Below are positions 1 to 7,898 of a DNA stretch of 47,718 bases, one piece after another. Origin of the DNA: Acidimicrobiaceae bacterium (GTDB lineage: Bacteria > Actinomycetota > Acidimicrobiia > Acidimicrobiales > RAAP-2); NCBI GenBank assembly GCA_003138855.1, contig PLHF01000058.1, positions 1-47,718 on the forward strand. Reading direction: 5' to 3'. The notes beneath the pieces are model-generated. The model saw only the letters and a list, made by a program, of their open reading frames with translations, was not told where the DNA came from and ran no database searches. A program made the position numbers and the translations under genes. How positions within the stretch are numbered: the first letter of the stretch is position 1; each line of letters begins with the position of its first letter.

Positions 1-23
1 CCATTGTTGTGGGGCACTCTTTG

Positions 24-37
24 GGGACCTATTACCC
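24..37 (+). promoter_or_regulatory. DosR-box-like motif upstream of cupredoxin gene
   Basis: The sequence GGGACCTATTACCC lies 67 bases before the ATG of the cupredoxin gene. It keeps the outer GGGAC and CCC blocks and the AT pair of the known DosR palindrome, with the same 14-base span, but four or five inner positions differ. A similar site stands before the CoA transferase gene at 7899. In a GC-rich genome such a match can arise by chance, so this is only a candidate. Confidence 0.2.
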
Positions 38-104
38 TTTCATTGACGCTCTAATCCGCTCACAGTGGGACCATGCTCATCAGTTCGCCGGGCCGGGAAT
101 TTGA

Positions 105-962
105 ATGACTCGATTCCGGCTTGGCGTCACCATTGGCCTTGCCGCACTGGTTATCGCAGGGTTTGGTGTCGGGATGGCGGTTGCCAACGGCGAGTCGTCG
201 CCGCAAGGAACTAGGACAGCATCACCATCTGAAGTAACCACGGCACCTTCACCATCTGACGGATCGAGCTACACCTACTACCGGTCGATGATGGGTAGAT
301 ACGGGTCTGGCTCGATGATGGGCGGGTCCGTCGACAACATGATGAGCGCATCGGGCTATCGCTGGATGATGGGCGGGACGGCGGCCCCAGGTTGGATGAA
401 TGGCGGGGAGCTACCTGGGTACATGATGGGAACGAATACCGATGCGGGGGAAGTCATGGGTGCGCTGTTTGCAAATGCACCTGGCCCACGGATCAGCTCT
501 GCTCAGGCTGCTCAACTCGGCAACGAGATGCCCACTGGAGCTACGGACAACGGCGGACGCAACACCATCACCTTCTCGGGCCAATCTGTGCATTTCGTCG
601 CATTGGCCAGTCCATCGAATGGTCCAGACGAGACATTTCGCATCGCTGGTTTGGTGAACCCCACCATCGTTGTGCATCGAGGTGCCCGAGTCGGTATCGA
701 GGTAGTCAATGCCGACCCGAACACTGCCCATGGCCTGGTCGTCACCGCCAATGGATCTACGTCCTCGTGGATGCCGATGATGACGGCTGGTCCGGCGTTC
801 AATAGCGCAGCGCTGTGGTTCCTCGGGAATCCAACATCTGCTGGCATGCACGTTGGAACGCTGAGCCTCACTGCCGAGACGACGGGGACATACCAGTATC
901 TGTGCCCGGTGCCGGGCCATGCTCAGAAGGGAATGGCTGGGTCCTTCGTGGTCGTTGGCTGA
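105..962 (+). CDS. Met-rich secreted cupredoxin (sulfocyanin/plastocyanin-like blue copper protein)
   Basis: 285 aa. An uncleaved or cleaved N-terminal hydrophobic helix (about residues 7-27) sends the protein to or across the membrane. It is followed by a Ser/Thr/Pro-rich linker and a central region (about 60-120) with repeated Met-Met-Gly motifs. The C-terminal 130 residues form a cupredoxin domain with the expected type 1 copper ligands: His209 in TAHG, then Cys267, His272 and Met277 in the CPVPGHAQKGM loop. Such proteins carry single electrons, for example to terminal oxidases or copper nitrite reductases. The MMG repeats resemble copper-binding Met motifs and may store or hand over Cu(I); that is inference. 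No oxidase or reductase gene is nearby, so the partner is unknown. The start at 105 lacks a strong ribosome site but gives the signal sequence directly. Confidence 0.85.
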   Translation: MTRFRLGVTIGLAALVIAGFGVGMAVANGESSPQGTRTASPSEVTTAPSPSDGSSYTYYRSMMGRYGSGSMMGGSVDNMMSASGYRWMMGGTAAPGWMNGGELPGYMMGTNTDAGEVMGALFANAPGPRISSAQAAQLGNEMPTGATDNGGRNTITFSGQSVHFVALASPSNGPDETFRIAGLVNPTIVVHRGARVGIEVVNADPNTAHGLVVTANGSTSSWMPMMTAGPAFNSAALWFLGNPTSAGMHVGTLSLTAETTGTYQYLCPVPGHAQKGMAGSFVVVG

Positions 963-1232
963 CGGAGGAAGCGTCACATAGGATTCGTTGAGGGTCACTT
1001 CACCTGCGTAATCGCGATTATGGGCCGGCGGATGACCTGAGGCCCCTGACGACCGCCCTCCAACCGGTGCAAACGCCTCTCCCGCTCGGCGCTCGATGGG
1101 CCGATCCGCGACTACAGCGTGACTACAACTCCGGCAAAGGTCAGCGAAGCGTGGAGAAGGTCGGGAAGATACTTACTGGCCAGCACCACAATTGAAACAA
1201 CGTTGATCACTGGTGGGAGGCCGCAGATCCCA

Positions 1233-1274
1233 CTCTTCATCCGCAGGTTCTTGGTTCGAATCCCAGGAGCGGAC
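1233..1274 (+). other. tRNA-Lys(CTT)-like 3' half, possible attachment-site remnant
   Basis: Starting at the would-be anticodon loop CTCTTCA (1233-1239), the spacing is exactly that of a tRNA. It has a five-base stem strand (1240-1244), a five-base variable region AGGTT, a T stem with one mismatch, the invariant loop TTCGAAT (1255-1261), and a seven-base acceptor strand (1267-1273). The anticodon stem cannot pair with the bases upstream, and no D arm or 5' acceptor strand is present. This fits a tRNA 3' end left by site-specific integration or deletion, as tRNA 3' halves are common integrase targets. No integrase gene is visible in the window. Confidence 0.45.
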
Positions 1275-1587
1275 GAGGTCACCCGAGGTCGTCGCCCTCG
1301 ACCGCAAGCACCGGGGCCTGCTCGGAGGAGAAGGTCGGCGGCGCTGGGACAACCCCGGGCACGAGCCGCGTAGCGCTCGTCCCGACGACCGCCTCATCAC
1401 CCGAGTACTGCGTCCACGCATCCTCGACCAGACCCGGGCATCGTCAAGCTGACCATCGGCACTCCAGCCCCCCACTGCTGCCTCAAACGTCGGTCGGACG
1501 CCCTGCGTCCTGCTCCGTATGCCTGGCAAGGGCGCGAACCTTCGTGGTCAGAGCACTGGGTGTCGTGGCAGTCCCGCGTATGGTCGG

Positions 1588-1628
1588 GGTCCAGTTTCGT
1601 TGGGAAACTGCCGATAACGAAACTGACC
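1588..1628. promoter_or_regulatory. Clustered GAAACTG half-sites / nested inverted repeat
   Basis: CAGTTTC (1592-1598) and GAAACTG (1604-1610) form a perfect 7-bp inverted repeat with a 5-base spacer. A third half-site GAAACTG sits at 1619-1625. The outer arms GGTCCAGTTTCGTT and AACGAAACTGACC also pair almost completely. The cluster ends about 30 bases before the start of the gene at 1660, a usual place for an operator. It could instead be an RNA hairpin in the leader. Confidence 0.4.
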
Positions 1629-1659
1629 CTTCTAAGGCGGGTTCGAAAGGCGGTTCGAG

Positions 1660-1908
1660 ATGAGCGATGTCAGTCAAGGTGAAGGGTGGTGGACGGCCGA
1701 AGACGGCAAATGGTACCCACGCCACGTACGCCCGATGCTTGCCGCAACTCAGCAAGTGAAAGGCACCTCAGAACCAGCCGACGCTCCGGAGACACCACTG
1801 CAAGCAGGTGTCAGAGATCAAACGTCTCCGACACCCCCGCAGGTCCCAGCCGTGGGTGCATGGCGAACGTACGCTGAAGAGAGTTCGAGCAGGGGGGTGA
1901 GGCAATGA
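1660..1908 (+). CDS. Small protein with GWW-KWYP motif
   Basis: 82 aa. The N terminus (residues 8-21) carries a short Trp/Gly/Tyr motif, GWWTAEDGKWYP, close to the short GWW...DGKWYPP modules seen repeatedly in actinobacterial (notably Acidimicrobiia) proteins, where they usually sit next to membrane segments. The rest is hydrophilic and low in complexity. Its stop overlaps the start of the next gene as ATGA, so the two are translationally coupled, and the neighbour supplies two membrane helices. A joint role in the envelope is inferred from this. No enzymatic motif is visible. A cluster of inverted repeats lies just upstream and may control the pair. Confidence 0.55.
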   Translation: MSDVSQGEGWWTAEDGKWYPRHVRPMLAATQQVKGTSEPADAPETPLQAGVRDQTSPTPPQVPAVGAWRTYAEESSSRGVRQ

Positions 1909-2120
1909 TTATTCTCCCCCGGCTGGCAAGGTCCCTGCATCATCCGGCGCTCGCGGGATTGCTTGGACTGGTGCTCATTGGCATTGGGATCTTCGGTCTT
2001 GTCAGCGGTCACATCGGCAGGGTCTGGTCGATCCTGCTCTTGGTGATCGGCGCGCTCAACCTTCTGCGGTTGATCGTCAAGGAATCTGAAGGCAGTCAAC
2101 CGAAGTCAATCGCAGCCTGA
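1905..2120 (+). CDS. Small two-helix membrane protein
   Basis: 71 aa. Two hydrophobic segments (about residues 14-32 and 38-57) are separated by a short SGHIGR turn, so this is a helical hairpin in the membrane with a short charged C-terminal tail. It starts inside the stop codon of the upstream GWW-motif gene (ATGA overlap at 1905-1908), which implies coupled translation. I do not recognise a family. The length and composition resemble the many small unknown actinobacterial membrane proteins. Confidence 0.6.
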   Translation: MIILPRLARSLHHPALAGLLGLVLIGIGIFGLVSGHIGRVWSILLLVIGALNLLRLIVKESEGSQPKSIAA

Positions 2121-2513
2121 CCCACGGCAGTGACCACGTGGTTGGTTGCACCAGAGGGATCACGTCAAGTCTCCTCTGGTCAGTTCCGCACATGGCCATT
2201 CACGAAGCGATGTTATCGATGATCGCCTTCGCCGCTTCAATCACCGTTTCCCGGCGCCGTGGTGCCGGATTGGTGCGGCAGGGCCAGCCGAGGGACATTG
2301 TCATTGTTCGGGGGCACCCTGTCGGTGGTCGACGCACCGACTCCGAGGAGCACTTAGAAGGTGCTCCCTCCAAGTTGACCAGGTCGGTTGGCTCTTATCC
2401 AGGCACATGTTCCTCATCGGCGGGACCAGCAGTTTCGGGTCTGCGGAGGGGGAAGGTCTTCATCGACCCCGTTCCGGACGTCTGACCACTCAATCCCTCG
2501 GGTCGGGGCAACG
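2121..2513. other. Intergenic region, nothing recognised
   Basis: This stretch lies between the end of the small membrane protein gene and the end of the leftward lipoprotein gene. The open frames have poor codon use and no motif I recognise. I see no clear terminator or repeat. Confidence 0.4.
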
Positions 2514-3800
2514 TCACGCAGCCAGCCGCTGGTATGCCTGGCCGACCGCCGAGAGCTGACCGGAAACCATCGCCGCGGACACCAAATGATCGAAGCTGGA
2601 GCGCACCTCGGTGGAAGTCTCGGCGTAGAGTGCCGGGGTGAACGTCTGGTAGGCGAAGAAGTTGAGAGTACTGAACGGTGAGACGACCAGGAATTCGTTA
2701 GCCCGTGCGTAGTGCACCACGGCAGTGAGGAACTGCTCGTCAAGTGGTTCCCAGAAGCTGTAGGTGCCGACCTTCTGCTCAGTGGGCGCCGCCTGTGGGC
2801 CGTCGAGCGGGGAGCCGTCAGTGCCCTCCTTATAGAGCCAGCACTCAGACATGATCAGCGGCTTGTGCGTCGCAGCTGCGGCGGCCACTTGGCGGATCAT
2901 GTTGTTGAGGTCCACCTGGGCGATGGGGTAAAGGTGCAGGTCGACGTAGTCGATGGCGGTTTGCGCCAGCATCATCTGGTCGTAGCTGGGGTCGGTCCAG
3001 GTCCCGGTTCCGGCACCCACCAAGGTCCCGTCCTTTTGCAGGCCGTTCATGACCGTGTTCACGAACTGCACACCGCTGGCGGCGGAATTGAGATTGATGC
3101 CGGGATTATGGAACACAGCGGTGTACGTGTCAGGCTCGGTGAGGATCGACAGATACGCAGGGTGCAAGTCGTTGATGATCGTCTGCGCCATCTGGTGGTC
3201 GGCGACTCCGTAGCTCTGCAACGTGAGCCCGGCGTAGTAGCTGGAGACCGGGAGCGTTGAGATGTTCCCGAACAACGGGTTCTCCTCCACTGTCAGCGTC
3301 ATGCCCTCTTGATGCACCACTTGGGCGATGTCCTGGTAGTAGGTCGTGTACTCGGCGCTGTCGGGAAAGCTCGGGACAAGGAGCGGAAAGCTCACCTGGA
3401 TCGTCACGCCCGTCTCGCCGATCGCTTTCATCCGGTGGACCATCGTGGTGGAGGAATCGAGCGAGTTCGTCTGAAGTATCCCGGGGCGCATGACGTTGCC
3501 GTCGGCCGGCTCGAGGGCCGAGGAGATGACCGTTGAGCCCGGCGTAGTGGCTCCACGGCCCGCGGACAGAGCCGAAAAGGCCGGGAGCTGAGTCTGCAGC
3601 ACGTTGTAGGTGCCCAGATACCCTGCGGGCACAGATGGCGGAGCCGGCACTGTCGTGGTCGTGGCCGGTGTTGTCGTTGGGACGGACGGGCTCGACGCAC
3701 GCGTCGAGGAAGTCGATGTGCCGCCCGTGGTGACGCCACAGCCCGCCAGCACGACCGCCGTCACGAGCGCTGTCATGGAGTACCTCACCGCTTGCTTCAT
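2514..3800 (-). CDS. Secreted lipoprotein with glycoside-hydrolase-like TIM barrel
   Basis: 428 aa. A lipoprotein signal peptide ends in LAGC, with Cys21 as the lipidation site. A Ser/Thr/Pro linker to about residue 58 follows, as in proteins anchored outside the membrane. The remaining domain has the layout of clan GH-A glycosidases. A candidate acid/base Glu222 ends a strand in LSILTEPD, and a candidate nucleophile Glu319 ends a strand in LIMSECW, with the strand VDLHLYP between them. The exact GH family and substrate cannot be told from sequence alone. The gene stands alone, with about 300 bases upstream before HMG-CoA reductase. A sugar-cleaving role on extracellular polysaccharide is the best guess; a non-catalytic sugar-binding relative is the alternative. 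Confidence 0.65.
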   Translation of the reverse strand: MKQAVRYSMTALVTAVVLAGCGVTTGGTSTSSTRASSPSVPTTTPATTTTVPAPPSVPAGYLGTYNVLQTQLPAFSALSAGRGATTPGSTVISSALEPADGNVMRPGILQTNSLDSSTTMVHRMKAIGETGVTIQVSFPLLVPSFPDSAEYTTYYQDIAQVVHQEGMTLTVEENPLFGNISTLPVSSYYAGLTLQSYGVADHQMAQTIINDLHPAYLSILTEPDTYTAVFHNPGINLNSAASGVQFVNTVMNGLQKDGTLVGAGTGTWTDPSYDQMMLAQTAIDYVDLHLYPIAQVDLNNMIRQVAAAAATHKPLIMSECWLYKEGTDGSPLDGPQAAPTEQKVGTYSFWEPLDEQFLTAVVHYARANEFLVVSPFSTLNFFAYQTFTPALYAETSTEVRSSFDHLVSAAMVSGQLSAVGQAYQRLAA

Positions 3801-3946
3801 GGACAGCCACCCTTCATCATCACGGCCCTGCCGTCATGATGACTCCCAGGTATTCGGAAATCATGATCAGACTGTGAGCGATACTCGGGAGTCCGCACTC
3901 GCAATTACAGCACCAAGGAACGCTGCCCGTTCTCAAGAGTCACAGA

Positions 3947-3982
3947 TCCGGCATGTCGGGGATACCCCCGGATGATGCCGGA
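3947..3982. repeat. Two-tier intergenic hairpin
   Basis: TCCGGCAT (3947-3954) pairs perfectly with ATGCCGGA (3975-3982). Inside it CGGGG (3957-3961) pairs with CCCCG (3966-3970) across the loop ATAC. The element lies about 115 bases past the stop of the leftward HMG-CoA reductase gene and about 150 bases before the lipoprotein start. It could end transcription of the former, though no T run follows in either direction. Confidence 0.35.
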
Positions 3983-4096
3983 CCACCGACATTTGGCGAC
4001 ATTGCGCCCGTCAGATTCGCAGGGCCCCCACTATTTTTCCGCGTATGGTCATGCCTCAGCAGGAGGGGTCAGGGGTCGAACTTCGATGGATCGAGG

Positions 4097-5290
4097 CTAA
4101 GAGATCGGCTGCGGGGAGCCGGCCGGCCGATTCCTGCCGTGGGCCTCATGGCTCGACACCCACTCGTCGGCTGCGATAGCCGAGCCGAGGGACAGCTCAC
4201 CGCACAGCACGGTCGCCGCCACGATCTCCGCGAAGGCGCGTACGCGCTCTGGGCCGTAGCAACCTAGCGCCTCGAGACATTCTCGCTGCGTCGGCAGGCT
4301 GGTCCCGCCGCCGACGGTGGCAACTACGAGGGACGGGATGGTGACCGAAAAGTAGTAGCTGCCGTCATCACGCAGCTCGCTGAAACTGAAGCCGGCTGAC
4401 GACTCGGCCACGTTGCCGACGTCCTGGCCGCACGCGATGAACATGGCGGCGATCCCGTTCGCGTAGTGGGCGCCGTTGCTGACCGCGCCGCCGAGCAGGC
4501 TGCCCATGTTCGAAAGCTGGCGTAGGCGGTAGAGGCGCTCAGCGCTCGTGTGCATCACCCCTTCGATCGGCTCGGCCGGCAATGTCGCCTCGGCCACCAC
4601 CCGCTTGCCACGGGTGTGGAGGTTGTTCATGCTGGAGTGTTTCTTGTCGGTGTCCAGATTGCCGGCCAGCGCGAAGTCCTTGAGCCCCGGGGGGTGCTGG
4701 TCGATCATCCACTTACACGCCTCGTGGACGGCCTTTGTCACCATGTTCTGGCCGGCAGCATCGCCGGTGGTGAAGTTGAACCGGAGCCATCGCATCGAGC
4801 CCAGCGCGTACTGCTCGATGTCGCGAAGCCTCCCGAACCGCGACGTCTCCTCAGCCTTGGCCTTGATGGTGACGAAGTTCCTCTCGACCCAGTCGCCGAA
4901 GTCGCGGGCATCTCGGGCGTCTTGGAATACGAACACCGGAGCCCTCTGCATGGCGTCGTCGATGACCGTCGTGGTGATGCCGCCCGCCTCTCGGGTGAGC
5001 CGCATCCCCCGGTTGTAGCTGGCGACCAGGGTGCCCTCGGTGGTTGCCAGCGGCACGAAATACTCCCCGCGTGCGTGCTCGCCGTGGACCAGGAGCGGAC
5101 CGGCGAAGCCGAGCGGCACCTGGGCGACGCCGCTGAAGCCCTCCATGTTCCCGTGCAGAATGCCCGGATCGAACGAGAAGCTGGCGATGTGATCGAACTG
5201 CGTGCCCGTCTCGGCGCTCACCACCTGGCGCCGTGCTGCTGCCGCATCGTGGGTGTAGTCGTCACTTTGGTCACGTGGGAGCTTGTGCAT
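4097..5290 (-). CDS. hmgA: Hydroxymethylglutaryl-CoA reductase (class I, NADPH type)
   Basis: 397 aa. It reduces HMG-CoA to mevalonate with two NAD(P)H, the committed step of the mevalonate route to isoprenoids. Seen here are the substrate and catalytic motif TTEGTLVAS with Glu85, and GDAAGQNMVTK with Asp177 and Lys186. The C-terminal GGGTSLPTQ cofactor segment and a terminal SHEAH whose His matches the catalytic His of human HMG-CoA reductase are also present. There is no N-terminal membrane part, as usual in prokaryotes. I chose the ATG at 5290 because AAGGAGG lies seven bases upstream; an in-frame ATG at 5314 lies beyond that ribosome site. No other mevalonate gene is near, and most actinobacteria use the MEP pathway, so the gene may have been acquired by transfer. 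Confidence 0.95.
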   Translation of the reverse strand: MHKLPRDQSDDYTHDAAAARRQVVSAETGTQFDHIASFSFDPGILHGNMEGFSGVAQVPLGFAGPLLVHGEHARGEYFVPLATTEGTLVASYNRGMRLTREAGGITTTVIDDAMQRAPVFVFQDARDARDFGDWVERNFVTIKAKAEETSRFGRLRDIEQYALGSMRWLRFNFTTGDAAGQNMVTKAVHEACKWMIDQHPPGLKDFALAGNLDTDKKHSSMNNLHTRGKRVVAEATLPAEPIEGVMHTSAERLYRLRQLSNMGSLLGGAVSNGAHYANGIAAMFIACGQDVGNVAESSAGFSFSELRDDGSYYFSVTIPSLVVATVGGGTSLPTQRECLEALGCYGPERVRAFAEIVAATVLCGELSLGSAIAADEWVSSHEAHGRNRPAGSPQPIS

Positions 5291-5856
5291 GGTCGATCCT
5301 CCTTGGTGAACCATTGCGAAGGTGGGCTTTCACTCCGCCAACCTACGCCCTCCCTCCGATCGAGATCAGATCGACGTTGCATGGCCACTGCCTGCTACCG
5401 ATCCGGCACGGCGCCCCCGCTGCCCTCCTACCGGTCCGAGCAGGTCAGCGAAGGAGAAACCCCCCACATGCCCGTCGAGCCGCCATCGGCAAGGAGTTGT
5501 TCCATCCAACAGGCTCCGGGGGCCGACCCGCGACATTCGTCCCGGTTGAGGAGCACCAGGACGACAGACAGGGGCCGATCGACGATGAACGCTATGGGAC
5601 GTTCGTCGGGGGTCCTCATTGAGCAGTTCCTCTGTCCGCCAGTGATGACCCAGGAGTCGCTGCTCCTTCGCGTGAAGCCGAGCTGGGCGAGCACTGGCGG
5701 TGAGCGTGAAGCTGCTTGGCGCGACCTGACCGGCAGTGAGCATGAAAGGTGTGCAGCAGGTCGCGGCATGTGAAACGCTTGGCAGGTCAACCGAGCGGCT
5801 TGTCCACGGGACGCCGCACGTCCGATAGGGGCCGTAGGTCAACAAGGGGAGTCGTC
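5291..5856. other. Intergenic region, no supportable gene
   Basis: About 570 bases between the start of HMG-CoA reductase and the LapA-like gene. Several open frames exist on both strands, but none shows a family motif or a convincing ribosome site with consistent codon use. It must hold the promoters of both divergent flanking genes. No strong repeat was found. Confidence 0.4.
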
Positions 5857-6129
5857 ATGGATCAGCAGAGTCCTGGTGACAACAGTCCAAACGGTGCACG
5901 ACTCGGCGGCGGGGCGATCGCCTCGCTTACCGGAGTCGGGCTGCTGCTCATCTTCATGATCCAGAACACCGAGAAGATCACGCTCCACTTCTTGTTCTGG
6001 AACTTCACCTGGCCACTCTGGTTGTTCACCCTCGTCACGGCATTGTTCGGGGCGCTGGTGTGGTTCGGACTGGGCGTTATGCGCCGTCACCGGCGTCGCA
6101 AGTCGCGCCGCGAATACCGACGGGGCTGA
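5857..6129 (+). CDS. LapA-domain (DUF1049) membrane protein
   Basis: 90 aa. There are two hydrophobic helices (about residues 18-36 and 48-69). The first runs into the LapA-family signature FMIQNTEKITLHFLFW, and a very basic cytoplasmic tail (RRHRRRKSRREYRR) follows. LapA-like proteins are small inner-membrane proteins. In E. coli they act with LapB in regulating lipopolysaccharide synthesis, but in Gram-positive lineages their role is not established. The ATG at 5857 follows AAGGGGA by seven bases. Upstream in-frame codons are rich in Arg and Ser and look non-coding. The slipin gene follows some 210 bases downstream; both are membrane-organising families, which may or may not be meaningful. 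Confidence 0.8.
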   Translation: MDQQSPGDNSPNGARLGGGAIASLTGVGLLLIFMIQNTEKITLHFLFWNFTWPLWLFTLVTALFGALVWFGLGVMRRHRRRKSRREYRRG

Positions 6130-6340
6130 CTTGCAGCACGCTCATGGCCTCCGCATGTCTGAGCGCGGTCGGCTTCAGCGACCGAAAGGTCGTAAGTGGC
6201 TACTCCAGCTTTCAGGCGGACCATCCAAGCCCTGCCGGAGTGCTGACCCGTGCCGGTCCTGACTACGAACCGCTCCGATCTCGGTGAATTGAGGTCTTTC
6301 GGCACTATTGGAATCTTGTCCGCCGCTGGAAACTTAGGCA

Positions 6341-7150
6341 ATGGGCACGCTCGTCCTCGTAGTCATCGTGGTTGTTGTGCTGGGGGTCCTCTACCTGGCC
6401 TTGGCACTGAAGATCGTCAAACAGTACGAGAAAGGTGTCCTGTTCAGGCTCGGAAGGGTCATCGGCACCCGCGAGCCTGGTCTCCGGGTGATCATTCCGC
6501 TCATCGACAGACTCAATCGGGTGTCACTGCGGATCGTCACCATGCCGATCCAGTCGCAGGGCATCATCACCCGGGACAATGTCAGTGTCGATATCTCTGC
6601 GGTCGCGTACTATCGCGTCATCGATGCAGTGAAGTCGGTCGTCGCTATCGAAAGTGTCAGCGCCGCCATCGATCAGATCGCCCAGACCACGCTGAGAAAA
6701 GTCGTGGGCAAGCACACGCTCGATGAAGCACTGTCCGAGACTGACAAGATCAACCTCGACATCCGCCAGGTCCTCGACAACACGACGACCGATTGGGGCA
6801 TCGAGGTGACGCTTGTCGAACTCAAGGACATCCTGCTGCCCGAGAGCATGAAGCGGGCGATGGCACGTCAGGCTGAAGCAGAGCGGGAGAAGCGAGCCAA
6901 GATCATCAATGCGGAAGGAGAGTCTCTGGCTGCTGCCGCTCTGGGCCAGGCGTCCGACACCATGATGGCTCACCCGCTGGCGTTGCAGCTCAGGAACCTG
7001 CAAACCCTCGTCGAGATCGCGGTGGACAAGAACTCCACCGTCGTGTTTCCCGCCCCCCTGATGTCCACAATCTCCGAGCTTGGCTCATTCATCGCTCGGG
7101 AGGCTGCTGCAGCGGGGGAGCCGCTGCAGCAGCCTCCCGGCTCGGAATAG
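6341..7150 (+). CDS. Slipin / stomatin-like SPFH-domain protein
   Basis: 269 aa. One N-terminal transmembrane helix (about residues 4-24) leads into an SPFH (band 7) domain, with [16 protein letters not shown] and the prohibitin-like strand pattern up to about residue 180. A charged Ala/Glu-rich coiled segment ([17 protein letters not shown]) and the usual slipin C-terminal part follow. Slipins form homo-oligomers in membrane microdomains and often pair with an NfeD protease partner, but no nfeD gene is adjacent. The start ATG at 6341 gives the membrane helix directly. The last 50 bases of the gene carry a perfect 19-bp inverted repeat (see separate entry) that encodes an Ala/Gln/Pro-rich tail not conserved in the family. 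Confidence 0.92.
   Translation: MGTLVLVVIVVVVLGVLYLALALKIVKQYEKGVLFRLGRVIGTREPGLRVIIPLIDRLNRVSLRIVTMPIQSQGIITRDNVSVDISAVAYYRVIDAVKSVVAIESVSAAIDQIAQTTLRKVVGKHTLDEALSETDKINLDIRQVLDNTTTDWGIEVTLVELKDILLPESMKRAMARQAEAEREKRAKIINAEGESLAAAALGQASDTMMAHPLALQLRNLQTLVEIAVDKNSTVVFPAPLMSTISELGSFIAREAAAAGEPLQQPPGSE
7097..7139 (+). repeat. Perfect 19-bp inverted repeat at end of slipin gene
   Basis: The arms at 7097-7115 and 7121-7139 are exact reverse complements around the five-base loop GGGAG, so the RNA would form a 19-bp, GC-rich hairpin. It lies inside the coding sequence and ends nine bases before the stop codon. No T run follows. It could stall or end transcription, protect the mRNA 3' end, or mark a recombination site. 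Confidence 0.6.
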
Positions 7151-7273
7151 AGACACTTGTCGGCATCGAAGTGCGCCCCATTCCGAATACAGAAGTCAGG
7201 ACGAAAAGGTCGCATCCTGACCCATACCCGGGCGATCAGGGACATGGGAACTGCCCCAGGGCGGGTGCGACCG

Positions 7274-7540
7274 TTACTTCCTTATCCTCGAGAGGATCTC
7301 GTCGTTGCCCTTCTTGTCGAGCGTCCTCTTGCCGTTGCAGCCTGCACAGATGAGATGTAGGCCCTTCTTGATTCCGAAAGGACCATCCGCAAACTCGTAA
7401 CAGGTCATTTCTTGAGAATCGCCGCAAGTGGGGCATAGGTACTCGACGGTCCCTAGCGGCTTGGCGTGCTTGTACTTGTCTTCCTGGATGGCTTCGCCCG
7501 CCGCACGCCCTTTCCATCCCTGCATGCTGTAGTCCGACAT
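7274..7540 (-). CDS. Small zinc-ribbon protein
   Basis: 88 aa. Two CxxC pairs, CPTC and CAGC, about 30 residues apart, form a probable zinc ribbon. The C-terminal tail is Lys/Arg-rich (GKRTLDKKG), suggesting nucleic-acid contact. I do not recognise a named family. The ATG at 7540 is preceded by GGAGG at a short distance; a GTG at 7552 in the same frame is an alternative. An exact 19-bp sequence found again at 10137 lies about 70 bases upstream and may be part of its control region. It is transcribed against its neighbours. Confidence 0.65.
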   Translation of the reverse strand: MSDYSMQGWKGRAAGEAIQEDKYKHAKPLGTVEYLCPTCGDSQEMTCYEFADGPFGIKKGLHLICAGCNGKRTLDKKGNDEILSRIRK

Positions 7541-7606
7541 AGGCCTCCGCACCCCTTTGCGCCTTCTCGCGATCTACCCGGTCCATGGTGACCTCAAGTG
7601 CTGTGT

Positions 7607-7625
7607 AGGTGGCACTCGCGTAGCC
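7607..7625. repeat. 19-bp exact repeat, copy 1
   Basis: AGGTGGCACTCGCGTAGCC occurs here and again at 10137-10155. The next dozen bases are also similar (GGATC/GCATC, then GGGAC). In the leftward direction this copy lies about 70 bases before the start of the zinc-ribbon gene, so a shared promoter or operator element is possible. Confidence 0.5.
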
Positions 7626-7898
7626 AGCATCCTGGGACTGCGTCGGGGCTACGGCCCTCGTCACATCCGTTGCGGGACGGACACAGGGGACTGAACGCGT
7701 CCGAGCGACCAGATGCGAGACGCGCACCGCCAATACGCGAAACGTGGCCGATCTGACCACTCGTGGGTCGAGAGGGGCCCGATGGCAAGACGGAATAGAA
7801 CCGCCGCTCACGCCATCGGAACAGGGGAGCGACAGCCGGCAGTGCTTCTCTCGTCGGGGCAGATGGGACTGACTTGCTCAAGCCAGTCGGGCGGGTTT

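Larger units (their letters stand above)
963..1659. other. Intergenic region with tRNA-like fragment and inverted repeats
   Basis: Nearly 700 bases without a supportable gene. Reading frames here show no recognisable motif, and one of them runs antisense to the tRNA-like fragment. Two structures stand out and are listed separately: a tRNA-Lys-like 3' half at 1233-1274 and a cluster of GAAACTG half-sites at 1588-1628. Confidence 0.5.

Noticed and set aside
1119..1529. Several open frames on both strands
   Set aside because: They cross or run antisense to the tRNA-like fragment and show no conserved motif.
5366..5845. Long leftward open frames between HMG-CoA reductase and the LapA-like gene
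   Set aside because: Cys/Arg/Ser-rich sequence without domain features; typical of chance frames in GC-rich DNA.
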